This document shows positions 51,852 through 59,868 of a stretch of DNA of 64,000 bases, piece after piece. The notes below the pieces were generated by a model that worked only from the letters and a program-made list of their open reading frames with translations, had not been told where the DNA came from and ran no database searches. The position numbers and the translations under genes are program-made. Origin of the DNA: Desulfitobacterium_A sp035539115 (GTDB lineage Bacteria > Bacillota > Desulfitobacteriia > Desulfitobacteriales > Desulfitobacteriaceae). The stretch covers positions 11,530 to 75,529 of the forward strand of contig NZ_DATLJA010000022.1 in assembly GCF_035539115.1 (NCBI RefSeq), given 5' to 3'. The number at the start of each line of letters is the position of its first letter. Position 1 is the stretch's first letter.

Positions 51852-52703
51852 TTAGTCCTTGAAATTAAAGACTTTAGTGGCACATCCATTCAACAATTGT
51901 TTCTTTGCTTCTGGTTTTAGTTCTAAGGCATCAATTTGTTTTATGCAGGTAGGCCAGTTAAGAACGGGGAAATCCGTACCAAACATGACTTTACCCAGTC
52001 CTCTTCCTTTGGTATTTAAAAAAGCTACTAATTTACTATCCCAATACTTCGGGCCATGAGCTGTGGTGCCAATATAGATATTTGGATGTTTCCAAGACAT
52101 AGCGATTAATTCTTCACACCACGGCCAACCGGTATGCGCAGCGACAATCTTTAATTCTGGGAAGTAGAGGGCAATCTCATCCAGATAGATCGGGCGTCCC
52201 ATTTCACTGGGCATTGCTTCTGCAGAATGCCCAATTTGCATTACAACAGGGACATCCAGTTCTACACATTTAGCATAAAAGGGGAAGTATCTTTTATCAT
52301 TAACGGGTAAACCAAAACCATAAGTGTGCAGATGTGCGCCCACGAAACCAAATTCCTTAACCGCTCGTTCTAACTCTCGAACTCCATCCATTCTCTCTTC
52401 AGGATTGATTCCATGAAGTCCGTATAATCGTGTTGGATGGTCTTTGATCATTTTGTAGACATCCTCAGTTTGGAAGTTCCACTGCAAAACCTGCCTATTA
52501 TAAGATTTAATTTTACCCGAAGGGATAAGAACTTTATCTACCTCATTTTTGTCCATATCTGCAATGAATTCTTCGGGTGTCCTTCCTTTAATGTCCAAGT
52601 GCCACCATTTAGCAACCTGATTTTGTTCAGGATCATCGATATACGCTTTCTTCATTCCTTCCTCTGTGAACGGTTGATGCCAGTAATCAATTACTTTAGT
52701 CAT
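51852..52703 (-). CDS. amidohydrolase-2 family metal-dependent hydrolase/decarboxylase
   Basis: This is 283 residues from the ATG at 52703, which has AGGAGGAGG upstream; the frame running further to 52928 covers the promoter and was rejected. The TIM-barrel amidohydrolase motifs include VGAHLHTYGFGLP, VVMQIGHSAEA, IVAAHTGWPWCEELI and MFGTDFPVLNWPTC, giving His and Asp metal ligands. The usual N-terminal HxH motif is replaced by DYWHQPF. The family contains decarboxylases (ACMSD-like) and ring or lactone hydrolases. It is the first gene of the operon and lies about 40 bases after a sigma-54 promoter. Confidence 0.78.
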   Translation of the reverse strand: MTKVIDYWHQPFTEEGMKKAYIDDPEQNQVAKWWHLDIKGRTPEEFIADMDKNEVDKVLIPSGKIKSYNRQVLQWNFQTEDVYKMIKDHPTRLYGLHGINPEERMDGVRELERAVKEFGFVGAHLHTYGFGLPVNDKRYFPFYAKCVELDVPVVMQIGHSAEAMPSEMGRPIYLDEIALYFPELKIVAAHTGWPWCEELIAMSWKHPNIYIGTTAHGPKYWDSKLVAFLNTKGRGLGKVMFGTDFPVLNWPTCIKQIDALELKPEAKKQLLNGCATKVFNFKD

Positions 52704-52742
52704 GGAAATCCTCCTCCTATTTTCAAAGATACTATTATCTAT

Positions 52743-52758
52743 AGCAAGAACCATACCA
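52743..52758 (-). promoter_or_regulatory. candidate sigma-54 (-24/-12) promoter for the catabolic operon
   Basis: The minus-strand sequence TGGTATGGTTCTTGCT matches the TGGCAYR-N4-TTGCW consensus, with GG and GC exactly twelve bases apart. It is about 40 bases before the amidohydrolase ATG, leaving room for the start site and ribosome binding site. Two sigma-54 activator genes lie nearby. Confidence 0.7.
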
Positions 52759-52994
52759 ACACGAGTTATCCAACAAAAGAAAACATACCTGATTACCGAT
52801 TTAACTGAAAAAACCGTGTTTGGCCGTAGGTTAGTACTCCGCCGCGACTGCTTAACTGTCTGTGCGTTTTGTCTGGATGTCCGAAAGCATCCAACATATC
52901 GGACATAGCTGTCTTGATTTTCACACACAGGATTACTGTAAAAGCCTTGTGGACAACCTCTACTCTTTTACGCAGGTCATCCATAAGGCTTTAT

Positions 52995-53450
52995 TCACTC
53001 AGACTTATTGATTTCTTCTCTAAGAATGGATTTATTTCCACTTGCTGTTCTGGGTAACCTTTTTACAATAACCATCCCTTCTGGCCACTTATATTTGGCA
53101 ACTCCGTGAGCTTCCAAGTATTTTTGAATATTCTTTAACGAGAGCTGTTTCCCCTGGCTTAATACCACATAAGCATAAGCTCTTTCTCCAAGACGCTCGT
53201 CCGACCGAGCAACAATTGCGATTTCTTCCACATCTGGATGAGTATACAACAAATCTTCGACTTCTCTGCAGCTAATATTTTCTCCACCTCGAATGATGAT
53301 ATCTTTTTTACGTCCTACAATCTTTATATAGCCCTCGGAATCGGTTACACACAGGTCACCGCCGGACAATTTTGTCCAATTTATGATAAAATCCAACAAC
53401 CCTTCAGTCTGAGGAGTTGTTGGATCACTTTGGATTATGCCAGTATCCAC
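52995..53450 (-). pseudogene. AMP-forming acyl-CoA ligase, C-terminal remnant
   Basis: This 151-residue frame covers only the hinge and C-terminal domain of an acyl- or aryl-CoA ligase: SGGDLCVTDSEGYIKIVGRK, IIIRGGENIS, VEDLLYTHPDVEEIAI and LPRTASGNKSILREE (catalytic lysine in SGNKS). The A-domain (about 350-400 residues with the TSGTTG-type loop) is absent, and homology fades close to 53465, right where the neighbouring regulator gene ends. It is therefore a truncated gene, perhaps left by a deletion or insertion event. The intact enzyme may have made the CoA thioester entering this pathway. Confidence 0.8.
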
Positions 53451-53467
53451 TGGACCAGAACGATAGT

Positions 53468-54605
53468 CTACATTCGAGTTAGTGCTGAACTCGGATTAAG
53501 AATGTCATGTTTCTTAAGTTTCTCATAGAAACTGGAACGGCTTATACCTAAAAGCTTAGCTGCCTTTACTCTGTTCCCTGTACATTCAGTGAGAGCCCAA
53601 CGAATCAATTCCGTTTCCTGTTGTTGTAAGTTCCCCTTTAGTAGCGTTTTGTCCAAATTACTTTGAGCTAATGAAGCCGAGTTATTCGTAGAATTTACTA
53701 TCCCGATACGCTCCTGTTCAAAAATATTACTAAAATCAGCCCATGTCAGCCAGGCGTTATTTCCTAGGCTTACAGCCCTTTCAATTGCATTCTCAAGTTC
53801 TCTAACATTTCCCGGCCATGAATAGTTTCTAAACGCTTCAAGTACATCAGGCGTTATCCCTTTAAATTCTTTATTGAGAGCTCTATTATACTTTGACAGA
53901 AAACTATTGACGAGCAGTTCTATGTCTTCCTTTCGGTTTCTTAATGGCGCTAAGGGTAAGCAAATCACATTTAAGCGGTAGAACAGATCCTCACGAAATA
54001 GTTTTTGCTTCACAAGCATTTTTAGGTCTCTATTTGTGGCAGCAATAATCCGTACATCAATCTGTATTGGTTTGGTTCCCCCCACCACTTCTATTTCTCG
54101 ATCCTGAATTACCCTTAATAGTTTACTCTGTAACAGTAATGGCATATCTCCAATCTCATCTAAAAATATTGTACCGCCGTTTGCCAATTCAAATTTGCCC
54201 GGTTTCCCTTGTCTTGCCGCGCCAGTAAAAGCCCCAGGTGCATAACCGAAAAATTCAGACTCCGCAAGCTCGGAGGGAATAGCCGCACAATTTACTTTGA
54301 TAAAAGGTTCTCTACTTCTTGAACTTGCGTTGTGAATCGCATGCGCAAACAATTCTTTTCCAGTGCCACTTTCACCGATAATTAAAACATTGGTCAAACA
54401 TTCTGCTGCTTTGGCAGCTACCCTTTTGGCCTCGATCATTTCTTTACTCCGTGTAGTGATAATGGAGTCTAGCGTAAAATGGGTACCATTTATTTTAAAT
54501 AACTCGTCTTTGTAATAGTTAAGACTATGCTTCAGTTTATCGAATTCTCGCATGACGTCTTGAAGCTGATCCAGTTGATGATATATTACCCTGAGAACCC
54601 CCCCC
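53468..54605 (-). pseudogene. sigma-54 activator, downstream part (AAA+ and Fis-type HTH) after frameshift
   Basis: This frame encodes the second part of a regulator whose first part is the frame 54537-55595. It has a coiled linker (YHQLDQLQDVMREFDKL), Walker A GESGTGKELFAHAI, the sigma-54 contact loop GAFTGA, Walker B GGTIFLDEIGDMP, SWPGNVRELENA and a C-terminal HTH (RVKAAKLLGISRSSFYEKL). It would activate the -24/-12 promoters here. In its own frame no start with a ribosome binding site exists before the AAA+ domain, so it depends on restoring the frame at the G8 run. Removing one G gives a continuous protein of about 708 residues. Confidence 0.8.
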
Positions 54606-55595
54606 TGACACCTCCGGTGCACCCTTTAATGGAATATAAGATACAATGGTTGATTGTCCATTAATGTTCTCTATTTCATACCCTTTTTGGATTTTCGAAA
54701 TCGAATCAAAATGTTTGACAACAGCGCCTGCCTTTTGACCTATTAATTCTTGCCCTCGTTTATTGCTTAACTGTTCGAACGACCGGTTGGTAAGAACGAT
54801 CCTTCCCTCGTCGTTTATAACCAATAAGCCTTCATAAGCTGTGTTCAACACCGTTTCGAGTGTACTTTGCAAGCTCTTGATACTTTCAATCTCTAAAGCC
54901 AAACGTTCGACCTCAGTTGCATCATACATGACGATGATGTAGCCGCGAATTGACTCTAAGGAAACAGGTCGAGAAGTCGCTAAAATGCTAGTGGCATTGC
55001 GGTGTATTTTTTGGGGCTTGGTGCTACTTAACTGAATTTCAGGCATAATCTCTCCTAGATCATGCCCAATGACTTGAGTGGATTGTAAACTTAATAGATT
55101 TTCAGAGAATTGGTTACATACCGTAACTTGATTATCCTCATTCACTGCCAAAATTCCAGTAGGAACAACCTTCAGAAGGGAATAGATTTGGTCATACATT
55201 GCTTCCATTTCTTTCAAAAAAGAAACGATAACACAAGTTTGAGTCACAACACCAACTGGTCGACCTTCCTTATTGATTATTGGCGTCTCTCTAACTTTTG
55301 AATTCAGCAGCCATTCACGCACCTCTGCGAGATTTAAAAACTCTTTATCTTGGGGAAAGAAGATAATTTTATCTTTTGGTATGTAACAACCCTTAATGTA
55401 ATCTTCGAGACCTCGCCCTTGTAATAAAGCATCGAACAAATTCGAAAGAGTTAGTATTCCAATTAAAATTCCTTCCTCATCAACGACGAAGACGGTTTTC
55501 AACTTGGCTTTCCGAAAAAACTTGATCGCCTCGCTTATCGATTGTGAGGAAGTCATCGTTTTAACCGAGGTATCCATGATCTCGACAAGTAACAT
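54537..55595 (-). pseudogene. sigma-54 activator, upstream part (CBS pair and two PAS domains)
   Basis: This frame begins with a proper ATG (GAGGGGGG upstream) and encodes two CBS motifs (about 1-130: SISEAIKFFRKAKLKTVFVV, RETPIINKEGRPVGVV), then PAS domains at about 135-235 and 250-345. After residue 330 (GAPEVS) it runs through eight G into a nonsense tail (GGGSQGNISSTGSASRRHA) and stops, losing the AAA+ and DNA-binding domains. The CBS and PAS modules would sense adenine nucleotides or a small ligand such as a pathway CoA ester or acid. As written it cannot act as an activator by itself. Confidence 0.8.
54598..54605 (-). other. G8 homopolymer at the frameshift of the sigma-54 activator gene
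   Basis: There are eight consecutive G on the coding strand (C on the plus strand) between GTGTCA and TTCTC. Seven G would read V-S-G-G-V-L-R-V-I and join both halves in one frame. The run is a candidate for phase variation, transcript slippage or a sequencing error. Confidence 0.85.
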
Positions 55596-56369
55596 CAGTT
55601 AATCCCCCCTCAGTAGGAGTAGTCTAACCTAATGATACTCGATTGTTCCTGAGTAAACTATACAATTCAGTTTAAATGTCAGAAAAGTCCCGCGAATGAA
55701 ACAATTCACCAGTCTAACGGTTAAGAGAATAAGTATTCATTCATACGAATAAAACCAGTTTCATAACTAAAGTAGGATTGAAGAAGTGCATATTACATAT
55801 TTTATCCGGCCGACTCGTAGCGTCTGCGATCCTCGAACTAACGATATAAGAACTATTGGTTGCATCATTACTACTCATTCTTTGAGTCTAAGCCTCTTGT
55901 ATGGATTAGCTATACTTACTTCAATGTTATCCAGGTCCAACTTTCCGGACATTTCTGGGTGAATTTTTCCGACTTCTCAGAATATCTGGACATTTTATTA
56001 ACATTAGTTGTTAAAATCGGCTGTTTGAAGAAATTAAAAAAAACTGAACTTTCTAAGGAAAAAATATTTTTTTATTTTTGAACCATTAGAAGGTACAGAA
56101 CTTGCATTAGATTTTGTAATCAGAAAATTCTGTTAAAAATTGAGGTGAGTTGGATGAAAGTTATCATGAAACCACGCAAGAATTAGACGAGGTTGTAACC
56201 GATATGTTTTTGGGTGGAGCCTTATATTCAAATGACCGGCCGCTCATAGCCGCCGCAACCCCACCACATAAGTTAGGACGTGGCATGGGTCTGGCGATAA
56301 CTGGTATTTCCATTACTGCTCCTCCTCCAAACATACCGTCCCTGGAATTCTCTATATTCCTTGTACTCT
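55596..56369. other. 774-base intergenic region without a convincing gene
   Basis: This lies between the activator and the BadI-like gene. Sequence around 56030-56150 is AT-rich. At 56140-56160 GAGGTGAGTTGGATG looks like a ribosome binding site and start, but that frame stops after ten codons, and an overlapping TTG frame (56150-56380) has no recognisable protein character. This may be gene debris. Confidence 0.5.
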
Positions 56370-57170
56370 TTATTTTCTGAATTTTCGGAAGTCAACTGGA
56401 CGCTTTTCGACAAAGGCATTACGTCCTTCCACCGCTTCATCACTGTTATAAAACATAGCCAAGGAATTCATGGCCATTTGTGATATTCCTTCAATATTTG
56501 CGCTGTCCGCATTAAAAGAGCGTTTAAGGATTTTGAGAGCTGTAGGACTTTTATCCAGAATTTTTTGACACCAGACATCGACTTCTGCCATTAGCTCGTC
56601 ATGGGGAACCACTTTATTGATAAGACCCATCTGTAATGCTTCTTGGGCCGTATATTGCTCGCAAAGATACCAGATTTCCCGAGCCTTTTTCTCACCTACA
56701 ATTCGGGCCAGATAAGCACTGCCGAATCCGGCGTCAAAGCTACCAACTTTGGGTCCAGTTTGTCCAAAAATGGCTTGCTCAGAAGCAATTGTTAAATCGC
56801 ATATGACTTGGAGAACATGCCCCCCGCCAATGGCAAATCCATTGACCGCCGCAATCACAGGCTTCGGGATGTTACGTATCACCGCATGCAGGCCTTCCAT
56901 TTCCAATCCAATCCCAGCTTCCAGACCTCCGCCGGTACCGGAATAACCGCTGCTGTCCCGATCTTTCTGGTCTCCTCCCGCACAAAAGGCCCGGTCGCCG
57001 GCTCCGGTTAAGACCACGACCCCGATGGTATTGTCATCCCAAGCATCTTTAAAAGCATTAATCATTTCGCGTACCGTCAATGAACGAAAAGCATTGCGTA
57101 CTTTCGGACGGTTAATAGTTACTTTGGCAACCCCAATATTTTTTTCATAAATGATATCTTGATAATCCAT
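56370..57170 (-). CDS. badI: 2-ketocyclohexanecarboxyl-CoA hydrolase-like crotonase (BadI)
   Basis: This is a 266-residue crotonase-superfamily protein. It resembles Rhodopseudomonas BadI as I remember it: AGDRAFCAGGDQKDRD, AIGGGHVLQVICDLTIAS, IFGQTGPKVGSFDAGFGS and ARIVGEKKAREIWYLCEQYT. BadI cleaves the ring of 2-ketocyclohexanecarboxyl-CoA hydrolytically to pimeloyl-CoA; MenB is the other close relative, but no menaquinone genes are here. AGGAGG precedes the ATG. Its own sigma-54-type promoter lies about 180 bases upstream and a BadH-like gene is in the neighbouring operon. Confidence 0.82.
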   Translation of the reverse strand: MDYQDIIYEKNIGVAKVTINRPKVRNAFRSLTVREMINAFKDAWDDNTIGVVVLTGAGDRAFCAGGDQKDRDSSGYSGTGGGLEAGIGLEMEGLHAVIRNIPKPVIAAVNGFAIGGGHVLQVICDLTIASEQAIFGQTGPKVGSFDAGFGSAYLARIVGEKKAREIWYLCEQYTAQEALQMGLINKVVPHDELMAEVDVWCQKILDKSPTALKILKRSFNADSANIEGISQMAMNSLAMFYNSDEAVEGRNAFVEKRPVDFRKFRK

Positions 57171-57350
57171 TTAAACTCCTCCTTAAACAAATTTTTGGGT
57201 TCACAAGAAACGGATACCTGGTTTACCCTATGAAACACTTCAACCCACACAAAACTAAAACTTAGCCACGCCACCCCCCTGTTAATTGGTCCACCTAATT
57301 CGCCTTCCTAGTCATTCTTTTTACCCAGCAAGCGCTTGTCAGAATATTAT

Positions 57351-57366
57351 TGCAAATTCGATGCCA
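57351..57366 (-). promoter_or_regulatory. candidate sigma-54 (-24/-12) promoter for badI
   Basis: The minus-strand TGGCATCGAATTTGCA fits TGGCAYR-N4-TTGCW with correct spacing. It lies about 180 bases before the badI ATG, in a 440-base gap that otherwise holds only the activator gene's terminator. Confidence 0.7.
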
Positions 57367-57535
57367 GTGCGATTTATGCGCAGATACTCGATAGAATCCA
57401 CTCATATCCGCGTATTGGCGAGATTATGTCGACAGAGCCTGATAACTTGATAGGCATAACTGCAATTTTCCATTGCATTTTTGCCGCCTAAGGATTTGGC
57501 GCACATTCGTTGACTTAGGGGCGCCGGAAACAGTT

Positions 57536-57559
57536 AAAGCTGCCAGCGTTGGCAGCTTT
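57536..57559 (-). terminator. terminator of the sigma-54 regulator gene
   Basis: AAAGCTGCCAAC and GCTGGCAGCTTT pair on the minus strand, followed by AACTGTTT. The plus side also has a T-rich tail (TTTTCGTTTT). Confidence 0.6.
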
Positions 57560-57610
57560 TCGTTTTGGCCCCAAGTACAAGGGGAGCCAAGGATGCTATT
57601 ACTAAAGAAA

Positions 57611-58612
57611 TTAGTGTCTCCTCAGCTTTCGGCTTAGGGTCGATTCATCAATACCGAGGAAAGTTGCTGCCTGTTTAGCCGTACCAAACCGTTCAATAGC
57701 CATAATTATCATTTTCTTTTCGACCTCCTTAACAGCCTGTTTCAATAGGCCCAACTTCTGGATCGTCACAAGCCCATCGCCTTGTTGCATCCAGTTGGAA
57801 TTCAAGTACTGCTGCACTAAGATGTCAGCCGTAATGCCTGTGCCAAATTCCGGCATGACATAGAGCCGTTCAACCGTGTTCTCTAATTCACGAACGTTAC
57901 CAGGCCAGTCGTAGGCCTGGAATACCTTGGTAACCTCAGACGAGCAATTACGTTCAATCCCGTATTTGATTTGAAATTTTCGTTTGAAATGTCTGATTAA
58001 GGGCATTATGTCTTCCCTACGTTCTTTTAAAGGCGGTATCCATAGGGGAACTACATTCAAGCGGTAATATAAATCTTCCCGGAAATTACCCTGTTGCACC
58101 ATCTCTGCTAAGTTTCTATTGGTTGCAGCTATGACCCGAATATTGACCGTGCGCGTGAAGTTGCCACCTATGCGAACAACTTCATGGTCTTGCAACACAC
58201 GTAATAGTTTAACCTGGAGATGCAGAGGAAGATCTCCAATCTCGTCCAGAAGGATTGTGCCGTTGTGGGCCAATTCGAATTTGCCTGGCATTCCGTTCTT
58301 TTGGGCCCCTGTAAAAGCACCATATTCATAACCAAAGAATTCTGATTCCAGCAGATTCTCCGGTATGGCACCGCAGTTGACTTTAATAAACGGCCCATCT
58401 CTAACCGCACTGTTTTCATGGATCAATTTTGCCACAATTTCTTTACCAACGCCGGACTCACCCAAAATCAATACGGTACAGTCCAACGGAGCAATTTGGT
58501 TCACAAGCCGAACAATATCAAACATTGCCCCTGAATTAGCCACTATACCTTTCTGACGCAGACCCGAGGAAATTACTCCGGAGTCTTCAGTTTTCGTATT
58601 TATAAAAGCCAT
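57611..58612 (-). CDS. sigma-54-dependent transcriptional activator
   Basis: This is a 333-residue regulator from the ATG at 58612 (GAGGTG seven bases upstream). It is almost only an AAA+ domain and HTH: Walker A GESGVGKEIVAKLIHE, sigma-54 loop GAFTGA, Walker B GTILLDEIGDLPLHLQVK, arginine-finger region REDLYYRLNVVPL, DWPGNVRELENTVERL and C-terminal Fis-type HTH (GTAKQAATFLGIDESTLSRKL). The N-terminal sensory part is only about 25 residues, so it may be constitutively active or need a partner for signal input. It is placed to activate the badI promoter just downstream and the 52.7 kb promoter. The gene is complete. Confidence 0.88.
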   Translation of the reverse strand: MAFINTKTEDSGVISSGLRQKGIVANSGAMFDIVRLVNQIAPLDCTVLILGESGVGKEIVAKLIHENSAVRDGPFIKVNCGAIPENLLESEFFGYEYGAFTGAQKNGMPGKFELAHNGTILLDEIGDLPLHLQVKLLRVLQDHEVVRIGGNFTRTVNIRVIAATNRNLAEMVQQGNFREDLYYRLNVVPLWIPPLKERREDIMPLIRHFKRKFQIKYGIERNCSSEVTKVFQAYDWPGNVRELENTVERLYVMPEFGTGITADILVQQYLNSNWMQQGDGLVTIQKLGLLKQAVKEVEKKMIIMAIERFGTAKQAATFLGIDESTLSRKLRRH

Positions 58613-58930
58613 GACATAACACCTCGAAATTATAAACATTCATTATAAATAGTATATTCCATAGCATAGTCTTAAACATGAAAAACTTCGTGGATTGGTA
58701 AAAATGCAGCTTCACCTGCCGATTTACCTTGACCAACAGTTTTAAGCTTGGCATGCTACTCTTGTATAACCCACATTTATTCACCAACATTCCTCTATTT
58801 ACATCTAACACGGTGCCCATAATCTAATTTGAAACAGGGGAAAAATACTTTAGCCTCAGGTGGTTTGTGACAACCTCACCCTTATACTTGAATAAGCATA
58901 AGCTATCAGTACGAAGGTGAGGTGAATCTA

Positions 58931-59257
58931 ATGGTTCCGTCAGACTATCATGTTCATTCTTATTGGACTCGTACTTCCTGCGCTAATGGCCATATTCACT
59001 GTATGAATGGGATAACAGGTCCCTCAGTTCCCTTGGGAAATTCTCATTTTCATTACTACAATGGATTAACAACCTTCGATCAGGGTCACGTCCACTGCGC
59101 TAGAGGCTCAACTGGTCCAAGTCTGGCTTGTCCAGGAGGTGGACACATTCATGCTATGAATGGATATACAAGTATCGATCATTATCATTCACATTGCTAT
59201 GAAGCTTGTACTGGTAATGAAGAAAGTTCAATGTTATTCAAAAGAAAAGCAATTTAA
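58931..59257 (+). CDS. YmaF-family protein
   Basis: This is a 108-residue protein from the ATG at 58931 (GAGGTG six bases upstream; a GTG at 58922 is inside the ribosome binding site). It consists of repeated units with H-x-H followed by aromatic/Asn-Gly-hydrophobic-Thr: ANGHIHCMNGITGPS, NSHFHYYNGLTT, QGHVHCARGSTGPS, GGHIHAMNGYTS and HYHSHCYEACTG. This is the YmaF pattern of Bacillus and Clostridia; the function is unknown. The many His and Cys suggest metal binding. Possibly a spore or surface component. Confidence 0.75.
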   Translation: MVPSDYHVHSYWTRTSCANGHIHCMNGITGPSVPLGNSHFHYYNGLTTFDQGHVHCARGSTGPSLACPGGGHIHAMNGYTSIDHYHSHCYEACTGNEESSMLFKRKAI

Positions 59258-59294
59258 CGATGAACCCTCGGCAATGCCGAGGGTTCATCGTTAA
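59255..59294 (+). terminator. terminator of the YmaF-family gene
   Basis: TAACGATGAACCCTCGGC pairs with GCCGAGGGTTCATCGTTA and AAATAG follows. The stem is very strong, though the T run is weak. Confidence 0.75.
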
Positions 59295-59382
59295 ATAGAA
59301 ATATTTAACTGGCCAACTTTCCTATCCTTGTTTATGGTATATTATACCACTGGGAAGTTATTTTAATTAGGTGGTGAAGTTC

Positions 59383-59661
59383 ATGAATATTTGTCCGTGT
59401 CAGTATTATCCTTATTCCTATCCTTTCTATCGCAATTTTCGCGGGTATGAACCCAGGTCTTGGGAGTTATACGAAGAGCGATTCGAACCCGCTTGGTGGG
59501 AAAGATTAGAAAGACAAATGGGCTTCTTACCAGGTAGAGAACCCTTATGGTGGGAAAAACTCGAAGAGCAGTATGAACCACGCTGGTTACAACGTGAAGA
59601 ACGTAGACTCGGTATTCCTCAACCCTATACCTCTCGTTTTGGTTTTCCGAAAGCGTACTAA
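59383..59661 (+). CDS. hypothetical Trp/Glu/Arg-rich repeat protein
   Basis: This is a 92-residue protein from the ATG at 59383 (GGTGGTGAAG upstream). The N-terminus (MNICPCQYYPYSYPFYRNF) is rich in Tyr, Pro and Cys; residues about 25-80 contain at least three related units with E-P-x-W-W-E-x-L-E or similar: EPAWWERLERQMG, EPLWWEKLEEQYE, EPRWLQREERRLG. No signal peptide or membrane segment is present. Size and aromatic composition resemble spore-coat proteins, but I do not recognise a family. It is preceded by the YmaF gene on the same strand and followed by a terminator. Confidence 0.6.
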   Translation: MNICPCQYYPYSYPFYRNFRGYEPRSWELYEERFEPAWWERLERQMGFLPGREPLWWEKLEEQYEPRWLQREERRLGIPQPYTSRFGFPKAY

Positions 59662-59684
59662 CGCGCGCATACTCTAAATGCAAA

Positions 59685-59727
59685 ATTTTAAGAAGCGATT
59701 GGTAAAAGTCAATTGCTTCTTAAAATT
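59685..59727 (+). terminator. Rho-independent terminator
   Basis: ATTTTAAGAAGCGATT pairs with AATTGCTTCTTAAAAT with a short loop and a TATATTT tail. It ends the Trp/Glu-rich gene. Confidence 0.8.
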
Positions 59728-59868
59728 ATATTTCCATATCAACTTCGACTTTTGGGATTTGGTGAGTTTTTATTTACTTATTTTTTAATGGACTTTTTTT
59801 CTTCTCTTCCCATTTGGCTATTTATGCCATAGAATTAACTCAACTAGAGATCAATCTGGAGGTAAACC

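Noticed and set aside
52704..52928. N-terminal extension of the amidohydrolase frame
   Set aside because: It covers the sigma-54 promoter and ribosome binding site; the family-like sequence begins at the ATG at 52703.
55860..56081. 73-residue plus-strand frame in the 55.6-56.4 kb gap
   Set aside because: AT-rich, no ribosome binding site and no recognisable domain; treated as chance.
56150..56380. 76-residue plus-strand frame before badI
   Set aside because: It starts at a TTG overlapping a GAGGTGAGTTGGATG signal whose ATG is in another frame and stops after ten codons. No family resemblance; it overlaps the end of badI on the other strand.
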